Assembly: GCA_028015205.1 (NCBI GenBank)
Contig: CM051516.1
Coordinates: 49,914,230 to 49,978,229 of the forward strand
DNA length: 64,000 nucleotides
Origin: Mytilisepta virgata
Lineage: Eukaryota; Mollusca; Bivalvia; Mytilida; Mytilidae
Direction: 5' to 3'
Part shown: one piece after another, positions 44,800-56,242 of the stretch
Layout: the number at the start of each line of letters is the position of its first letter
How positions within the stretch are numbered: position 1 is the stretch's first letter
Made by a program: the position numbers and the translations under genes
Notes under the pieces: model-generated
The model's input: only the letters and a program-made list of their open reading frames with translations
What the model was told of the DNA's origin: nothing
The model's database searches: none

Positions 44800-46919
44800 T
44801 TGTCAGTAGTAGCCTACGCAGATGATGTGAAAAGCCGAAATAATCATCCCAAATGTTTTAGACCAGATTTAAAACCAAAAAAATTACCAAAACCCCTGTA
44901 TATAAAAATCTTCGGAAAAAGTTTAGCCCTTATTAATTACTCTTCAGCTGTAAAAATATTTTATATATTTCGACATATCATGTCTCATCAATATATAATG
45001 CATAAATCGGTCAGATTAAATGTTCCGCTTTATTTCAAAGACCAGTCCGTTCCCATTATTTCTTATACCTATACTACACCCATTGCACAAACAATCTTCA
45101 ATCACAAACGTGTATTGCAGGACCTAAAAATCGACAATCTCAAAGCTAATTAAGTCACCTGATTGTTCATCCAACAGTTCTCCATTCAAATATAGTCATG
45201 TTGGCCATGTCATCACAGGAGACTTACATATTATAGACAATGAGTCTCTTCGTGATGTCCTTGTAAAAGGTCCCAAGTATCGCGAACCACGATCCGTAAT
45301 TGGAAATATAATTTCAAACTACTGATGGATGCTGTGGAGGACTATGCCAGAAATGGACCAAACGTGAACAAGAGCCACTTGATTCGCTTTCGGAGTGGGT
45401 TAAAGCTGTGAGATCGTTGATTCAAGTCCGGATTGATAAACTTAGAAGGTCAATGAGTAAAAAAGGAACATCAGTCTTCAGCAACCCCGATGCTGCTAAG
45501 ACATTGTCCGCAATTTATGACAAATGTGTTGTTGTTCCTGCAGACAAGACCCCTAATAACATCGTTTTTGTATGCAAAAGCTACTGTATTCAATGCTTGA
45601 TTATTGAATTGGGGATTGATAGTTCACTTGGCAATCCAAACTATAAAGCTACTACACTTTCAAAGTAAGAAATAACCGACAATCATAGACCGGCCTTACC
45701 GTCATTTTGGTATTTCCATCAAAGATGATGATTGTAATCTTCCTACCTTGTACTGGATACCCAAGTTACATAAGTGTCCATACAAACAACGCTTTATAGC
45801 TGGATCTGCCAAGTGTTCCATCAATCCATTGTCCCATCTTCTAACTTCTATTTTACCGGCTGTCCAAACAGGCCTCTAAAGTTATTGTGAAACAAGCTAT
45901 TGAAGAAGTTCAATCAAATGTGGATATTAAAGAACTCCAAAGACTTAAAGGATATTTTAAGATCTCCGTCCATTTCAGTCTGTAACAGCATAAAAACATT
46001 TGATTTCTCTACCCTCTATACCACCATTCCTCATTCACAACTGAAGGAGAAGTTGAAAGATCTAACCATCGATGTTTTCAAAATAAAAATGGCAACAGCA
46101 GATAAACATACCTTGTCATTGGTAGAGATAAATCATGCTTTGCTTAAAACCACTCTAAATCTAACACAAAATATACAGAGGGCGAAATTGTCCTGTTGAT
46201 TGAATTTTTTTATCGACAACATATTTGTTCAATTTGGTGGACGTGTTTTCAAAGAGAGAATTGTCATTCCTATGGGTACTAATTGTGCACCACTCCTGGC
46301 CGATTTGTTCCTTTACTCTTATGAGGCAGACTTCCTTGACGGGCTTCTTAAGGAAAAACGGAAGAAGTTAGCGCGTACCTTTAATTTCAGCTTCCGCTAC
46401 ATAGATGATGTTTTATCACTCAACAATTCACGTTTTGGAAATATCTTACATCTCATCTATCCCAGTGAGGTCGAAATTAAGGATACCACAGACACTGCCA
46501 AGTCTGCATCTTTTCTTGACCTTCACCTCGAGATTGACACCAGAGGAAGGTTGAATACAAAACTTTACGACAAACGGGATGGCTTTGACTTTTCAATCGT
46601 CAACTTTCCATTTTTGAGCGGCAATATTCCAGAAGCGACGGCGTATGGAGTATATATTTCACAACTCGGACGTTATTCCAGAGCTTGTGACATATACATT
46701 GACTTTCTGGACAGAGCCCGGCTCCTGACAGAAAATTTGCTCAGACAGGGGTATGTTGTTCAAAAATTGGAGTCATCCTTATTAAAGTTTTATGGACGTC
46801 ATCATGACTTGGCTGACAGGTATGAATTGTGTAGAGGAATTTCCCGCCATTTCTCATTATTTGTTTACGGGAGTGACGTTATCCACGTGCTGGGACACGG
46901 ATGTGTTATGCTTGAATGA
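44800..46919 (+). pseudogene. Reverse-transcriptase element copy 2, near full-length ORF broken by stops and frameshifts (Penelope-like?)
   Basis: Open segments at 44865-45150, 45408-45668, 45715-45890, 45900-46199 and 46200-46919 together cover a long reverse-transcriptase protein. Landmarks in order are: VVPADKTPNNIVFVCKS (about 45530), YWIPKLHKCPYKQRFI (about 45750), IKTFDFSTLYTTIPH (about 45990), IPMGTNCAPLLADLFLYSYE (about 46267) and FRYIDDVL, whose YIDD at 46398-46409 is the RT catalytic motif. A conserved AYGVYISQL...FYGRHHDLADRYE tail follows. At least one in-frame stop (46197) and several frameshifts break it. I favour a Penelope-like element, but no GIY-YIG endonuclease is seen, so the class is uncertain. 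Confidence 0.75.
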
Positions 46920-47195
46920 TTATCTCCCCTTTTTCCGTGCTTCTCGGTCGTCTCTGGGTCTTTCATCGAATCTCTAGGAACTGATACTCTCACTGTTATT
47001 TCGAAGTTCGAGAGTAAACGAAGTACAGAAAGGTGATTGGATTATCTCCCCTTATCCCGCTCTGTTCATTTGCGGGTTATGTTTTCAGTGAGAACCAAAG
47101 GTAGGATTGGAATATGTCCCCTTACCTCGAAGTGATGCTGTCACCATTAGATCAATTGAGGGGTGTCCTTAGCAACCGCCTTAGCAACGGCGGTC
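46920..47195. other. Sequence downstream of reverse-transcriptase copy 2
   Basis: It carries repeated 'GATTATCTCCCCTT' motifs (46916, 47039 and a variant near 47112). The usual 3'-UTR block of the other copies is not present here, so this copy's 3' end was replaced or recombined. Confidence 0.4.
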
Positions 47196-47199
47196 CATT

Positions 47200-47935
47200 T
47201 CATTGCTCTATGATGCACTTCGTTTCTCTTCTCTAGCTCCATGCCGCTCTTCGCTGCTCATCCTTACACATGACCTTACTCGCGTGCTCATTTCAGTTTT
47301 TTGGAGCTACTTGTCACTGTTTTCGCTGCTGCTGCAGCTCCTGGTGTTTTTTGCTGTTCATCATCGCAGCTCTTCTCTTGCCCATCGTTGTTTTTCACTT
47401 GCTCTTTGCTGTTCATCACTGTTTTTCTTCTGCTATTCTCTTGCTCATCGCTGTTTTTCGCTTGCTCTTTGCTGCTCATCGCTGTTTTTCTCTTGCTCAT
47501 CGCTGTTTTTCTCTTGATCTTTGCTGCTCATCGCTGTTTTTCTCTTGCCCTTTGCTGCTTATCGCTAATCATGACTACTCGCGTGCTCATTTCGGTTTTT
47601 TATGCTACTTGTCGCTGTTTTCGCAGCTGCTGCACTTAATGTTTGTTGCTGTTCATCATCGCTGCTCTTCTCTTGCTCATCGCTGTTGTTCTCTTGCTCT
47701 TTGCTGTTCATCGCTAATCATGACCCTACTCGCGTGCTCATTTCGGTTTTTTGGTGCTACTGGTCGCTGTTTTCGCTGCTGCTTGTTGCTGTTCGTCATC
47801 CCTGCTCTTCTCTTGCTCATCGCTGTTTTTCTCTTGCTCTTTGCTGTTCATCGCTAATCATGACTATACTCATGTGCTCATTTCAGTTTTAGGGCTACTT
47901 GCTGTTTTCGCTGCTGCTGCTAGTGGTGGTCGATT
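47200..47935 (+). repeat. Two-level minisatellite (TCATCGCTGTTTTTCTCTTGC core)
   Basis: A short core of about 18-27 bp, TCATCGCTGTTTTTCTCTTG, is tandemly repeated. It lies inside longer units of about 141-150 bp that begin ATCATGACxxTACTCGCGTG (about 47267, 47567, 47716, 47857). Because the unit has few stops, open frames run through it in all three plus frames and one minus frame; these are artefacts, not genes. Confidence 0.85.
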
Positions 47936-47984
47936 GTCGTTAGTCAAAGATTGGGTCTGTGCGAAAGCACCCTTACATCCGGGT

Positions 47985-48160
47985 CATTTGAAAGGCCACA
48001 CTGCAGGCTTGTGACTTGCTATCATAAGATAGGCTGCATTAATCCTCCTCAATTTTTTAAGGCCACTCTGCATTTGTCCAGGCTTGTGACTGGCTATATA
48101 TATGTATAAACATATATAGGCTGCATTACCCTCCTTAACTTTTTTTATTTTTTTTTTAAT
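47985..48160 (+). repeat. Direct duplication of about 70 bp
   Basis: 'GGCCACACTGCAGGCTTGTG' to 'ATAGGCTGCATTAATCCTCC' is repeated as 'GGCCACTCTGCATTTGTCCA' to 'ATAGGCTGCATTACCCTCC'. The second copy has an extra TATATA segment. Confidence 0.65.
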
Positions 48161-48221
48161 TGTTTTTTTTTATTTTTTTATTTATATTTTTTCTGCTTTT
48201 CTTTGTAATATGTTCCAATTC

Positions 48222-48592
48222 CTCCGTCACATAGAGTCATTGCTGTCTTCTGCTGGTGGTGGGTCGTCGTCGTTTAATACACGGTTAAGCAGATATTTTC
48301 GTTTTTCTTCGGCATATTCCTATGATTCTTTTGATTCGTAGTCTTCCTCCTCTCTCAAGCGTTTAACCGTTTTCTTGATCTTTCTATGTACGGGGTCTTT
48401 ATTTATGTCTTGATACCAGGACATCAGTCCGAGGTAATGCTTTCGTATTTCGTTTCTGTATCAAACATGGATCTATATGCTGCCAAGCGTGCCTTGTCTT
48501 CCATTCCGGATTCAACTAGTTCGTTTACTTTCTGTGAGTATTCAGATTGATGTACTTGAAATGTTCTATTCAAAATGACAGAATTTTTTAGA
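48222..48592 (-). pseudogene. Broken protein-coding remnant of unknown family
   Basis: On the minus strand one frame reads RTFQVHQSEYSQKVNELVES, GMEDKARLAAYRSMFDTETK and YESITSD, then a stop. One frameshift away the sense continues LMSWYQDINKDPVHRKIKKT, VKRLREEEDYESKES, one in-frame TAG, EYAEEKRKYLLNRVLNDDDP and an acidic tail, ending at a TGA near 48222. The helical, charged composition with a conserved-looking WYxDxxxDPxHxKI core is clearly protein-like and unlike random AT-rich frames. I do not recognise the family. With a frameshift and a stop it is a pseudogene, possibly the C terminus of a mobile-element protein. Confidence 0.5.
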
Positions 48593-48838
48593 CGTCGTCA
48601 AGAAAAAAATTTAAAAAAAATAATCTTTGATAGATTTCCATGTATTGCAGCATAATGTCCATGATATTATATCATGAAGTATGTCTATATTTTTCCACAC
48701 AGGAAGTGGACTGGTATGGATTTTGCACATGCTCCCCCATTGAAAAAGACAGGACGTCAATATCACTCCCCCCCCCGCCCCCCTTATATATGCCCGTGAG
48801 TTTGAGAACTGCTGGACTGTTTGATTCATACCAGCAAG

Positions 48839-48963
48839 CATCGTCGGAAACCCACAGCCGGTCGCGCATTGTACTGTAGCAAAGCCTTAGCGCGACGGGC
48901 CGTGGGTTTCCGACTTTACTGTAGCAAAGCGTGAGCGCGACTGATCGTGTGTTTCCGACGATG
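48839..48963. repeat. GC-rich inverted/direct repeat cluster
   Basis: TCGGAAACCCACAGCCGGTC at 48843 is inverted twice, at about 48890-48913 and 48935-48959. A direct repeat TACTGTAGCAAAGC lies between (48872 and 48917). The outer ATCGTCGGAAA/TTTCCGACGAT arms close a 125-bp hairpin. Its GC content is far above the surroundings. Confidence 0.75.
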
Positions 48964-51670
48964 ATCAGCGAGACAACAAGTGCTCATATCACAAAGAAAT
49001 GCGTGATAATCTATTATTAACATATACTTACAGGTGTAATTAACTGTCAGCTCTGCAATGAATAAGATCTAACATAAATACCAGTAGTAGATTTTTAAAA
49101 TTGATCACTGCGGGCTTATATGCAATTATTACACCATAGTACCGCTGTTATCGCATGTATCTTCGGTAGGTTATCACAGGACACTTCGTTGGCATTCGAC
49201 AATATTAAGTAAGCATACAGAAGGTATATGGTAGAAAAATGAGAAGTATATTCATATCAAATCAATCATCATTCCTTCTCTAGGGTTTATTATTCGTCTA
49301 GTATGAAACGTGTCAAGCTGCAATCATCGAGTAATACAGGGCCTTTTTATATATCTCAGAGCCGATACCAAGATCACGGATAATAACAAAAGTCATGTAT
49401 TAATCTGTTTATAGCACATCATTACAAAATAGATTAATGTTTCAGTATCATGTTCAGAAACTTTAATAAAGAGGACAGACTCTCTAGGGTTCTGATTGTA
49501 ACGCTGAAATGAATCAGCAGAAGTGGCATGATATTTGACCCACTACAGGACAGATACCATTTTGTCATTCTCCTCATAATGTTACTTGCCCACAGGGACA
49601 AGAGCTGGAAAATTCAGTTTTTGTAATATATGCCAAATCTTCTTTTTTTCTACCAAATAAGTCATAATCTTTAACTTATAATCCTTTGAAAGTCATTCAG
49701 GAGGTCTGGTACATGATAAAGAGATATGTACATGGTATACTTATATTAATTGTATAACTAAAAACCCCGGCTAAAATATAACAGGTAAAAATTACTGTTG
49801 TCGTAATAACATTTTCATATAGCAGATACCAACTAACAAATTCGATTACGGAAATAAAAAATTTTATTTCTTTGGAGGAAATAATTAGATAACAATTAAT
49901 ATACAATATTTTATAATTACTAATAAATTTTACGGAGAAAATTTAATATACATTTGACATATTTGGATTTTTTTTATTTGTATTCCAGGTTTATTTGTCC
50001 AAAACAATTTATAAAAATCCACTTAAAATTTGGAATCTAATTCTTCATATTGATATGGAAAAATTAATCATGCAGAAACAAAGGCTGTCTGGTTTTTTAT
50101 GTGATATAAATGGCAGGTAAAAACAGTAACATTTGGTCATCGGGTATTTACCACTGTAAGTATTTGTTTGGCCTCCCACACATTTTGTCCTCAGCATCCG
50201 TAATAACAAATTATATTGGTAAAAAAAACAAATGAAATACATGTAGTATATTTAATAATGGCTGTCGTTCTGTGAAACTGTTAGTCCCAATATTAATCAT
50301 GACGTTTGACGAGATATTATTATTCAAGTTAGTGAAATGGTTATTGTCGCGGAATAAAAGGTCATTTTTGTACATCATACGACTAGTGATTCTCAGTTTA
50401 GAAATCTTTATTTGTCCTGATTCATCCAAATTGGTAACATTTATTCCGTTCGTCGTTCAATGATTTTTTTTAATATGGGTTTGTCTCTTTATTTTTGGTG
50501 GCTATTATCTGCTTTTGCTAAAAACAATTATTTGGAATGCTTTGTTTAATAATACCAAAATCATTTGTTTTAGTAGATTGTTTATTACATGACCGAGGAT
50601 GAATATAAATGATTTTTTTATAAACAGATCAAAATCTTTATAAATCAACAGAATTTGTTAGAAGTGTATATTTAGCGGTATTGTAGTAAACTTTCGTGTA
50701 CTGAACAGTAGTGGAAACGGCTGTTCCTACTAGATATTTTCATCTGTTAACTATCTATATATATAGTTATTTCGAAGATATTTCGCGTATTTGTAATGTA
50801 TTTCTTCAGTTTTTATACTGGACTTTACAAAAGTTGCCAATCTTTTTTCTTAATCGATGAACTATAGAAATTATTATAGTAAGACCACACCAAATTACGT
50901 TTTAGTTCTAGGGATTTTTATTGCATATATAGGTGCGAGTTAGCAAAATCTTAATTTTTATTGAGGACTATTTTTTTTTCAGGAGAATATCAAACTAACA
51001 TGCGGCATAATTTTTTTTAACTAAAATATTGAAAAAAAATCCCTATTTTTTACCAAATTTTAGGAGCCGTCCAACACTTTATATTTTCAATTTCTTGCAA
51101 AATGAAGAATTTTGGTACGAATTTTCAGCATTTTTGCAAAATAAAGCGGCAAACATCTTTTTTCTTAAAATTTATCAATTCTGAAAATAGGACCGGCAAA
51201 AGTTAAAAAATTAAAAATCAATTTTATGTAGCCTAAATTATTTTATTATTACACAGGTTTTGCTTTTTGTTTCAATACTTGAGGACTGCTGATTAAACAT
51301 AAATCATGGAAAAGTACACGTGAATTGCTTCATAATACGTATTCGAGATTTTTTATGAATTACATCAAAGTAAGGTTTTCTTTTGAAACATTGCTGATCA
51401 ATCTGTTGTTGTATTTTAAGTTTGTTATAAAACTCTTCCCAATGTTGATAAGCTGTGAATTCGAAATACTTCTGAACTGTCATGTGTTCCTTTTCCTATG
51501 TGAAGAAAAACATTATTTTGTTTGATGTGCATATTAAAAAGACACAATTACTTACATTTGATAGGTTTAATAAATTAACCTCAAAAACCTAGTACTGAAT
51601 GTCCTAGAATGTAACTAAATCACAAGAATACAATTTTAATTTTATTTCCCTTTTAAGATTTATTTTATTT
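48964..51670. other. AT-rich non-coding sequence
   Basis: No gene, RNA or clear repeat is seen. Short frames here lack protein features. Confidence 0.4.
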
Positions 51671-51672
51671 TT

Positions 51673-51860
51673 AGTTCACCAGCCCCAAAGGGTGAGCTAA
51701 TGTCATCACTTTGCGTCTATTGTCTTTTTAAATTTCCTTTAAAGATCTTTGAAACCACTGAATTAAATGAGTGCAAACTTTATTGGAATGGTGCTGGGGT
51801 GTCTCCTTTCAAATTTATATTCGATGATTGAACTTTGACTACATAACTGAGCTGCTTTGT
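51673..51860 (+). repeat. AGCTCACC-type dispersed repeat, fragment
   Basis: 'TTCACCAGCCCCAAAGGGTG' followed by AGCTAATGTCATCACTTTGCG is the same end as the minus-strand repeat at 18897-19003. The following sequence ('TTTGAAACCACTGAATTAAA') resembles satellite blocks at 54065-54090. Confidence 0.5.
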
Positions 51861-52275
51861 AGTTTTTAGAATGAGGGACAGTCTACTCCAATAAAAACAA
51901 TGAAATTAAATGAGCATTGCTGGATTATTGTAACTTAGAATGTTAAAATACCTGGAAAACTTGGAAATATAAAAGTCAAAACAATATGTCATTAAATTGT
52001 AAGGATTGAACTCACAAGCAATTTGTATTGATATATGATAACTTTTTACATTAGTCATCCAGTTATAACCGTTATGGTTATGGATAGACATCCGTGCATA
52101 TGAACAAAAAATCAATTTACATATGTCTGCAAAAAGTTATTCAGAAGGTGTTACATTGATGGTTAAACATATAATTTTTTCAATTATTTAATATTGCGTT
52201 TGATAGAAGAAAATGTGAGTATTGTATGTTTTTTAATTAGAGATAAATCATACATGTACTTTGTTAAAAACCGCT
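51861..52275. other. AT-rich non-coding sequence
   Basis: Nothing recognisable apart from weak similarity to 53385-53470 ('ATATGAACA...CAGAAAGTTATT'). Confidence 0.35.
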
Positions 52276-53195
52276 CTAATTCTCACCAAAAATTTACAGA
52301 GGACTAAATTGTCCTGATGATTAAATTTTTATCGACAACATATGTGTTCAATTTGGTGGACGTGTTTTCCAACAGACTATCGGCATTCCTATGGGCACTA
52401 ATTTTGCCCTGTCCGACTTATTCCTCTACTCATATGAGGCAGACATTCTTGAAGGGCTTCTTACGAAAAAAAAAACAGAAGTTACTTTAATTTCAGCTTC
52501 CGCTCTATAGATGATGTTTTATCACTCAAAAATTCACGTTTTGGGAATTCCTTGCATCTCATCTATCCCAACGAGCTCGAAATTAAGGATACCACAGACA
52601 CTGCCAAGTCTGCATCTTATCTTGACCTTAATCTCGGCATTTACACCAGAGAAAGGCTAAATACAAAAACGTTACGATAAACGGGATTACTTTGACTTTC
52701 CAGTCTTCAACTTCCCATATTTGAGCCGCAACATCGCAGAAGCGCCGGGGTATGGAGTGTATCTTTCACAACTCATACGTTATTATAGAGTCTGTGACAT
52801 ATACATTGAATTCCTGGAAAGAGCCCGGCTTCTGACAGAAAACCTGGAGTTATCCTTATTAAAGATGTATGGACGTCATCATGACTTGGTTGACAGGTAT
52901 GAAAAAATTGTTTCCCAAATAAAAATGGACCTGTTCCATTGATGTTGTCCCTTCCTTCTACCAAATTTGACATGGGCTGCATGGCGGGTGTCCTGCAGGA
53001 AGCAGAGACTGCTTACTCTTTCGGAGCACCTGAGTCTACTTACCGGTTCTTTTTGGTGGGGTCCATGTTGTTCATATGTTTTTGGTTTTTAAGTGTAGTG
53101 TTTGTATTGTTTTGGTCTTGTCTTCATTGTCCTCTGCAGTTTGTCAGTTATTTTCGATTTTCCTCTCCCTCGAATATGCCTTTGGTATTTTTTTA
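52276..53195 (+). pseudogene. Reverse-transcriptase element copy 3: C-terminal half and 3' UTR
   Basis: Frames broken by stops and frameshifts cover the same region as 46160-46830, including the IPMGTN block (about 52390), a YIDDVLS-type site reduced to SIDDVLS by one base change (about 52505), and the tail AYGVYxSQL...FYGRHHDLVDRYE-type (52735-52905; here MYGRHHDLVDRYE). 'GGTGTCCTGCAGGAAGCAG' and 'TTCGGAGCACCTGA' mark the shared 3' UTR. It is diverged from copy 2 and dead. Confidence 0.7.
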
Positions 53196-53199
53196 CTTT

Positions 53200-53835
53200 A
53201 CATTGCAATGATGAAATGAATATAGATGTACATGTATATATATCTTTTTTAATAATTTTACACACCAGTATTTATTGGTGTTTTGCATCTCGTAAATGAT
53301 AAATTCTTTCCTAATGTTGAATATAAATTGTCTTTCAAAATTGTATCCGATGTTATGTGTTGCCAAATAAACAACAACGGGTTAATACCCGTTATAACAG
53401 GTATGGTTATTGTCATCAATCCTTCCATATGAACATCTGTTCATGTATGTTTCATCAGAAAGTTATTAAACAGTTTTTTTTAATTTTAATTAGTTATTTA
53501 TTATTGCGTTATCATATAAGAATATGTAAGTATTAATTGTATGTTTTCTAATTCAATTTGCTAATTTTCTCAATGAATATAAATGGATTATTTGGAATAC
53601 GAAGCTGTACACAACACCCACAAACACATCAAACCTTACAGTATTTCACGCGTTTTGTAATGATGTACGAAGACATAAATTTCAGGCGGTTTGTAATGAT
53701 GAAATAAATGTAGATGTGCATGAATATCTGTGTCTTATAATTTAACACACTACCATTTAATGGTGTTCTTCATCTCTGTACATAAATAATAAATTTTATC
53801 CTGTTGTGAAATATAAATTCTTCCAAAATTGGATC
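53200..53835 (+). repeat. Direct duplication of about 135 bp, 488 bp apart
   Basis: 'TGCAATGATGAAATGAATAT'...'GATGTACATG'...'TTTATTGGTGTTTTGCATCTC'...'GAATATAAATTGTCTT' at 53204-53345 is repeated with changes at 53692-53835 ('TGTAATGATGAAATAAATGT'...'TTAATGGTGTTCTTCATCTC'). Confidence 0.65.
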
Positions 53836-53879
53836 GATGAAGATGGTCACCAATGCCTATAACAGTTTAAAATAGGATA

Positions 53880-54180
53880 CAGAAGAAAGTGTACAAAAAA
53901 AAATCTTCTTGTCCGGAACAACTGAACTAATTGAACCGAATTTGACAGCAAAAGTCCTAAGGTAGTCGTTCTTTCAAAAATGTACTCAATGAATACGACT
54001 GCAAGCAAGATGGCCACAAAGCCTATATTAGTTTAACAAAGGATTCAGTGGGAAAATTTACTTAAAGATCTTGTTTGAAACCACTAATCTAATTGGAATC
54101 AAACTCGGTAGTTTAACACCATTGCGTGTTAATTGTAGCTGTCCCAAGCCAGGTCAATCATTAGCACTTTAAGGATTCCC
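53880..54180 (+). repeat. Diverged tandem repeat
   Basis: Two units share 'ATCTTCTTGTCCGGAACAAC'/'ATCTTGTTTGAAACCACTAA' followed by 'CTAATTGAAxCxAAxTxxG'. The spacing is about 165 bp. A G-rich tract (54223-54252) follows. Confidence 0.45.
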
Positions 54181-54589
54181 CTTAGATGTCGAAAAAAGTG
54201 TATGCTAAATGTTCACCCGCCAAGTGGGGGGGGGGGGGGGTGGGGGGTGGGGATAGCATAAGTTGGTATAACTTGTTTCCCAATCCATTATAATAAGTAT
54301 ACACTATCGTCTAGTTGAATTTCGTTAGTTTCTCAGCCTTATTTGATGATAGGATGTAGTGTTTTAGACGTGTATTATGTTGAGGCTATTTAGGCCTTTA
54401 CGGCGAATCTGTTCTAATTTTCATATACAGGGGGCTAAAGCTGAATAAAAAAGGGAATTAATCCAATTCAGTCCTTTAATTTCAGTTTCCACCTAAAGCA
54501 CATCATCCATATACTGCTATAAACCCCTTAACCCTAACTTAAGGCATTGTGTTCATCTTTTTTACCCCCCCCCCCCCCCCCCCGTGAAC

Positions 54590-55060
54590 TTGAAATTAAA
54601 GAGATCACCGACACATCCAATTCTGCTTATCAAGAATTATACTTAGATAACAAAGTAAAAAATCAAACTGTATGATAATCGAGATGATTTTAAATTTCAA
54701 GTTTAGAGCTTTCCCTTTTTTTAGTAGTATCAAACCTGCGTCTTCAGCTTATTGCGTTTGACTTTTTGACAGAACTAAATAACTGTCACATAAACTTCTA
54801 CGACAAGATCTCACAGATGTAACAAATAAGAATAAATATCTCCATTTAGATTTCTCGTATTGCTGGAACGGACACTTCAAAGGACTTGAAACACTACACT
54901 TGCAACGTGACGGATGCATGTTAATGAAGCGTGCCCTTCCGGAGCAACTGATGTTACTACCTTGTTTTTTTTATGTTTGCTAGTTTTGTCTTTAACCTTG
55001 GATTTAGATCTTTTGGAATTCTCTCTTAGCTTCGATAAACATTTGCCGATATTTACTACG
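54590..55060 (+). pseudogene. Reverse-transcriptase element copy 4: fragment
   Basis: A C15+ tract at about 54567-54583 is followed by broken frames: ELEIKEITDTSNSAYQELYL, then NQTVXXXRDDFKFQV-like and FPFFSS-like segments. They match the region after the YIDD motif of copy 2. The tail is scrambled. 'CCCTTCCGGAGCAACTGATG' near 54938 is the shared 3'-UTR block. Confidence 0.6.
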
Positions 55061-55074
55061 TACAGCAATTAAGG

Positions 55075-55920
55075 ATGGTCTCAAGAGTTACTGTGATAAG
55101 GCCTACTCAACTAGTGATGTGAATCAGATGTGGGTATCTCTTCTAGTGACCTTTCCTATTGTAATAACATAAAAACGTTTGATTTTTCTACACTGTATAG
55201 AACCATCCCACATGATAAATTAAAATCTGTTTTTCGTGATCTAATTCACAAAATGATTTTGCACTAAACAAGGTTTACAAAGATATGCATATCTGGTATT
55301 AGGTAAGGACAAGGCTTACTTTGTCAAAAAACTCACTGATTCTAAGAAAACGTACTCTGAACATGCTGGAATTTCTCATCGACAACATTTTTGTTAGTTT
55401 GGAGGACATGTTTTTCAACAAACGATCGGCATTCCAATTGGGACAAACTGTGCGCCCATGTTTGCCGACCTGTTCTTGTTTTCACATGAAGCTAAATTTT
55501 TACAGGGACTACTGAGTCGGAAAAAAGAAACTAGCCCAGTCCTATAATTTCCGCTATATAGATGATGTTTTGTCACTTGATAATCCTCACTTTAAGGATT
55601 ACCTACATCTCATATATCGCAGTGAACTTGAAATTAAAGAAACCACAGACACACCAACTTCTGCTTCATATCTAGATTTGTACTTGTTCATAGACAATAA
55701 TGGCGGTTGGAATCAAAACTTTATGACAAACGTGATGATTTTAATTTTCCGATTGTGAACTTTCCCTTTCTTAGCAGTAACATACCGAGGTCTCCAGCAT
55801 ATGGTGTCTAAATTTCACAGTTGATTCGTTACTGTCACGCATGTGATTTATGCTACGACTTTCTCTGCAGGGCAAAATTGCTCTCACATAAACTTCTAAA
55901 ACAGGGTTGGTTTATTCCTG
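55075..55920 (+). pseudogene. Reverse-transcriptase element copy 5: central and C-terminal part
   Basis: Pieces in several frames give GLKSYCDKAYSTSDVNQMWV, IKTFDFSTLY (about 55170), AGISHRQHF, GTNCAPMFADLFLFSHEA (about 55440), FRYIDDVLSLDN (about 55550) and SELEIKETTDTPTSASYLDL. The YIDD motif survives, but frameshifts (near 55390, 55530 and 55720) and stops (near 55811) destroy the ORF. This copy belongs to a subfamily different from copy 2. Confidence 0.7.
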
Positions 55921-56242
55921 CTCTTTATTTCATATTATCCACAGCTTTTAAAATAAGCTTTTTAAAGCTAGCAAAGAAAGAAGGTCATAATTCCTTTTAT
56001 ATTTATCACATTTTTGTTTTCTGATTTTATTAATTTATTTTAATTTTTGTAAATTATTTTCTATTGATTTCAGATCCATTCAACTGTAGTCAACTGTTAC
56101 TGATAGATAGTTTTACAACTGGATAATATTCATATAGGAAAAAATAAAACCGGGTCACTAAGACAACGGAAAAAAACAAATTTTAACGGTTTTTTACTAG
56201 AATTCTTACAGACGTGAAAAGAAAACTGAACAAATTAGAATT
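55921..56242. other. 5' flank of the galactosyltransferase gene
   Basis: AT-rich DNA with no recognised promoter element. The ATG at 56243 follows AGAATT, a weak but acceptable start context. It is the first in-frame ATG of the long ORF. Confidence 0.4.
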
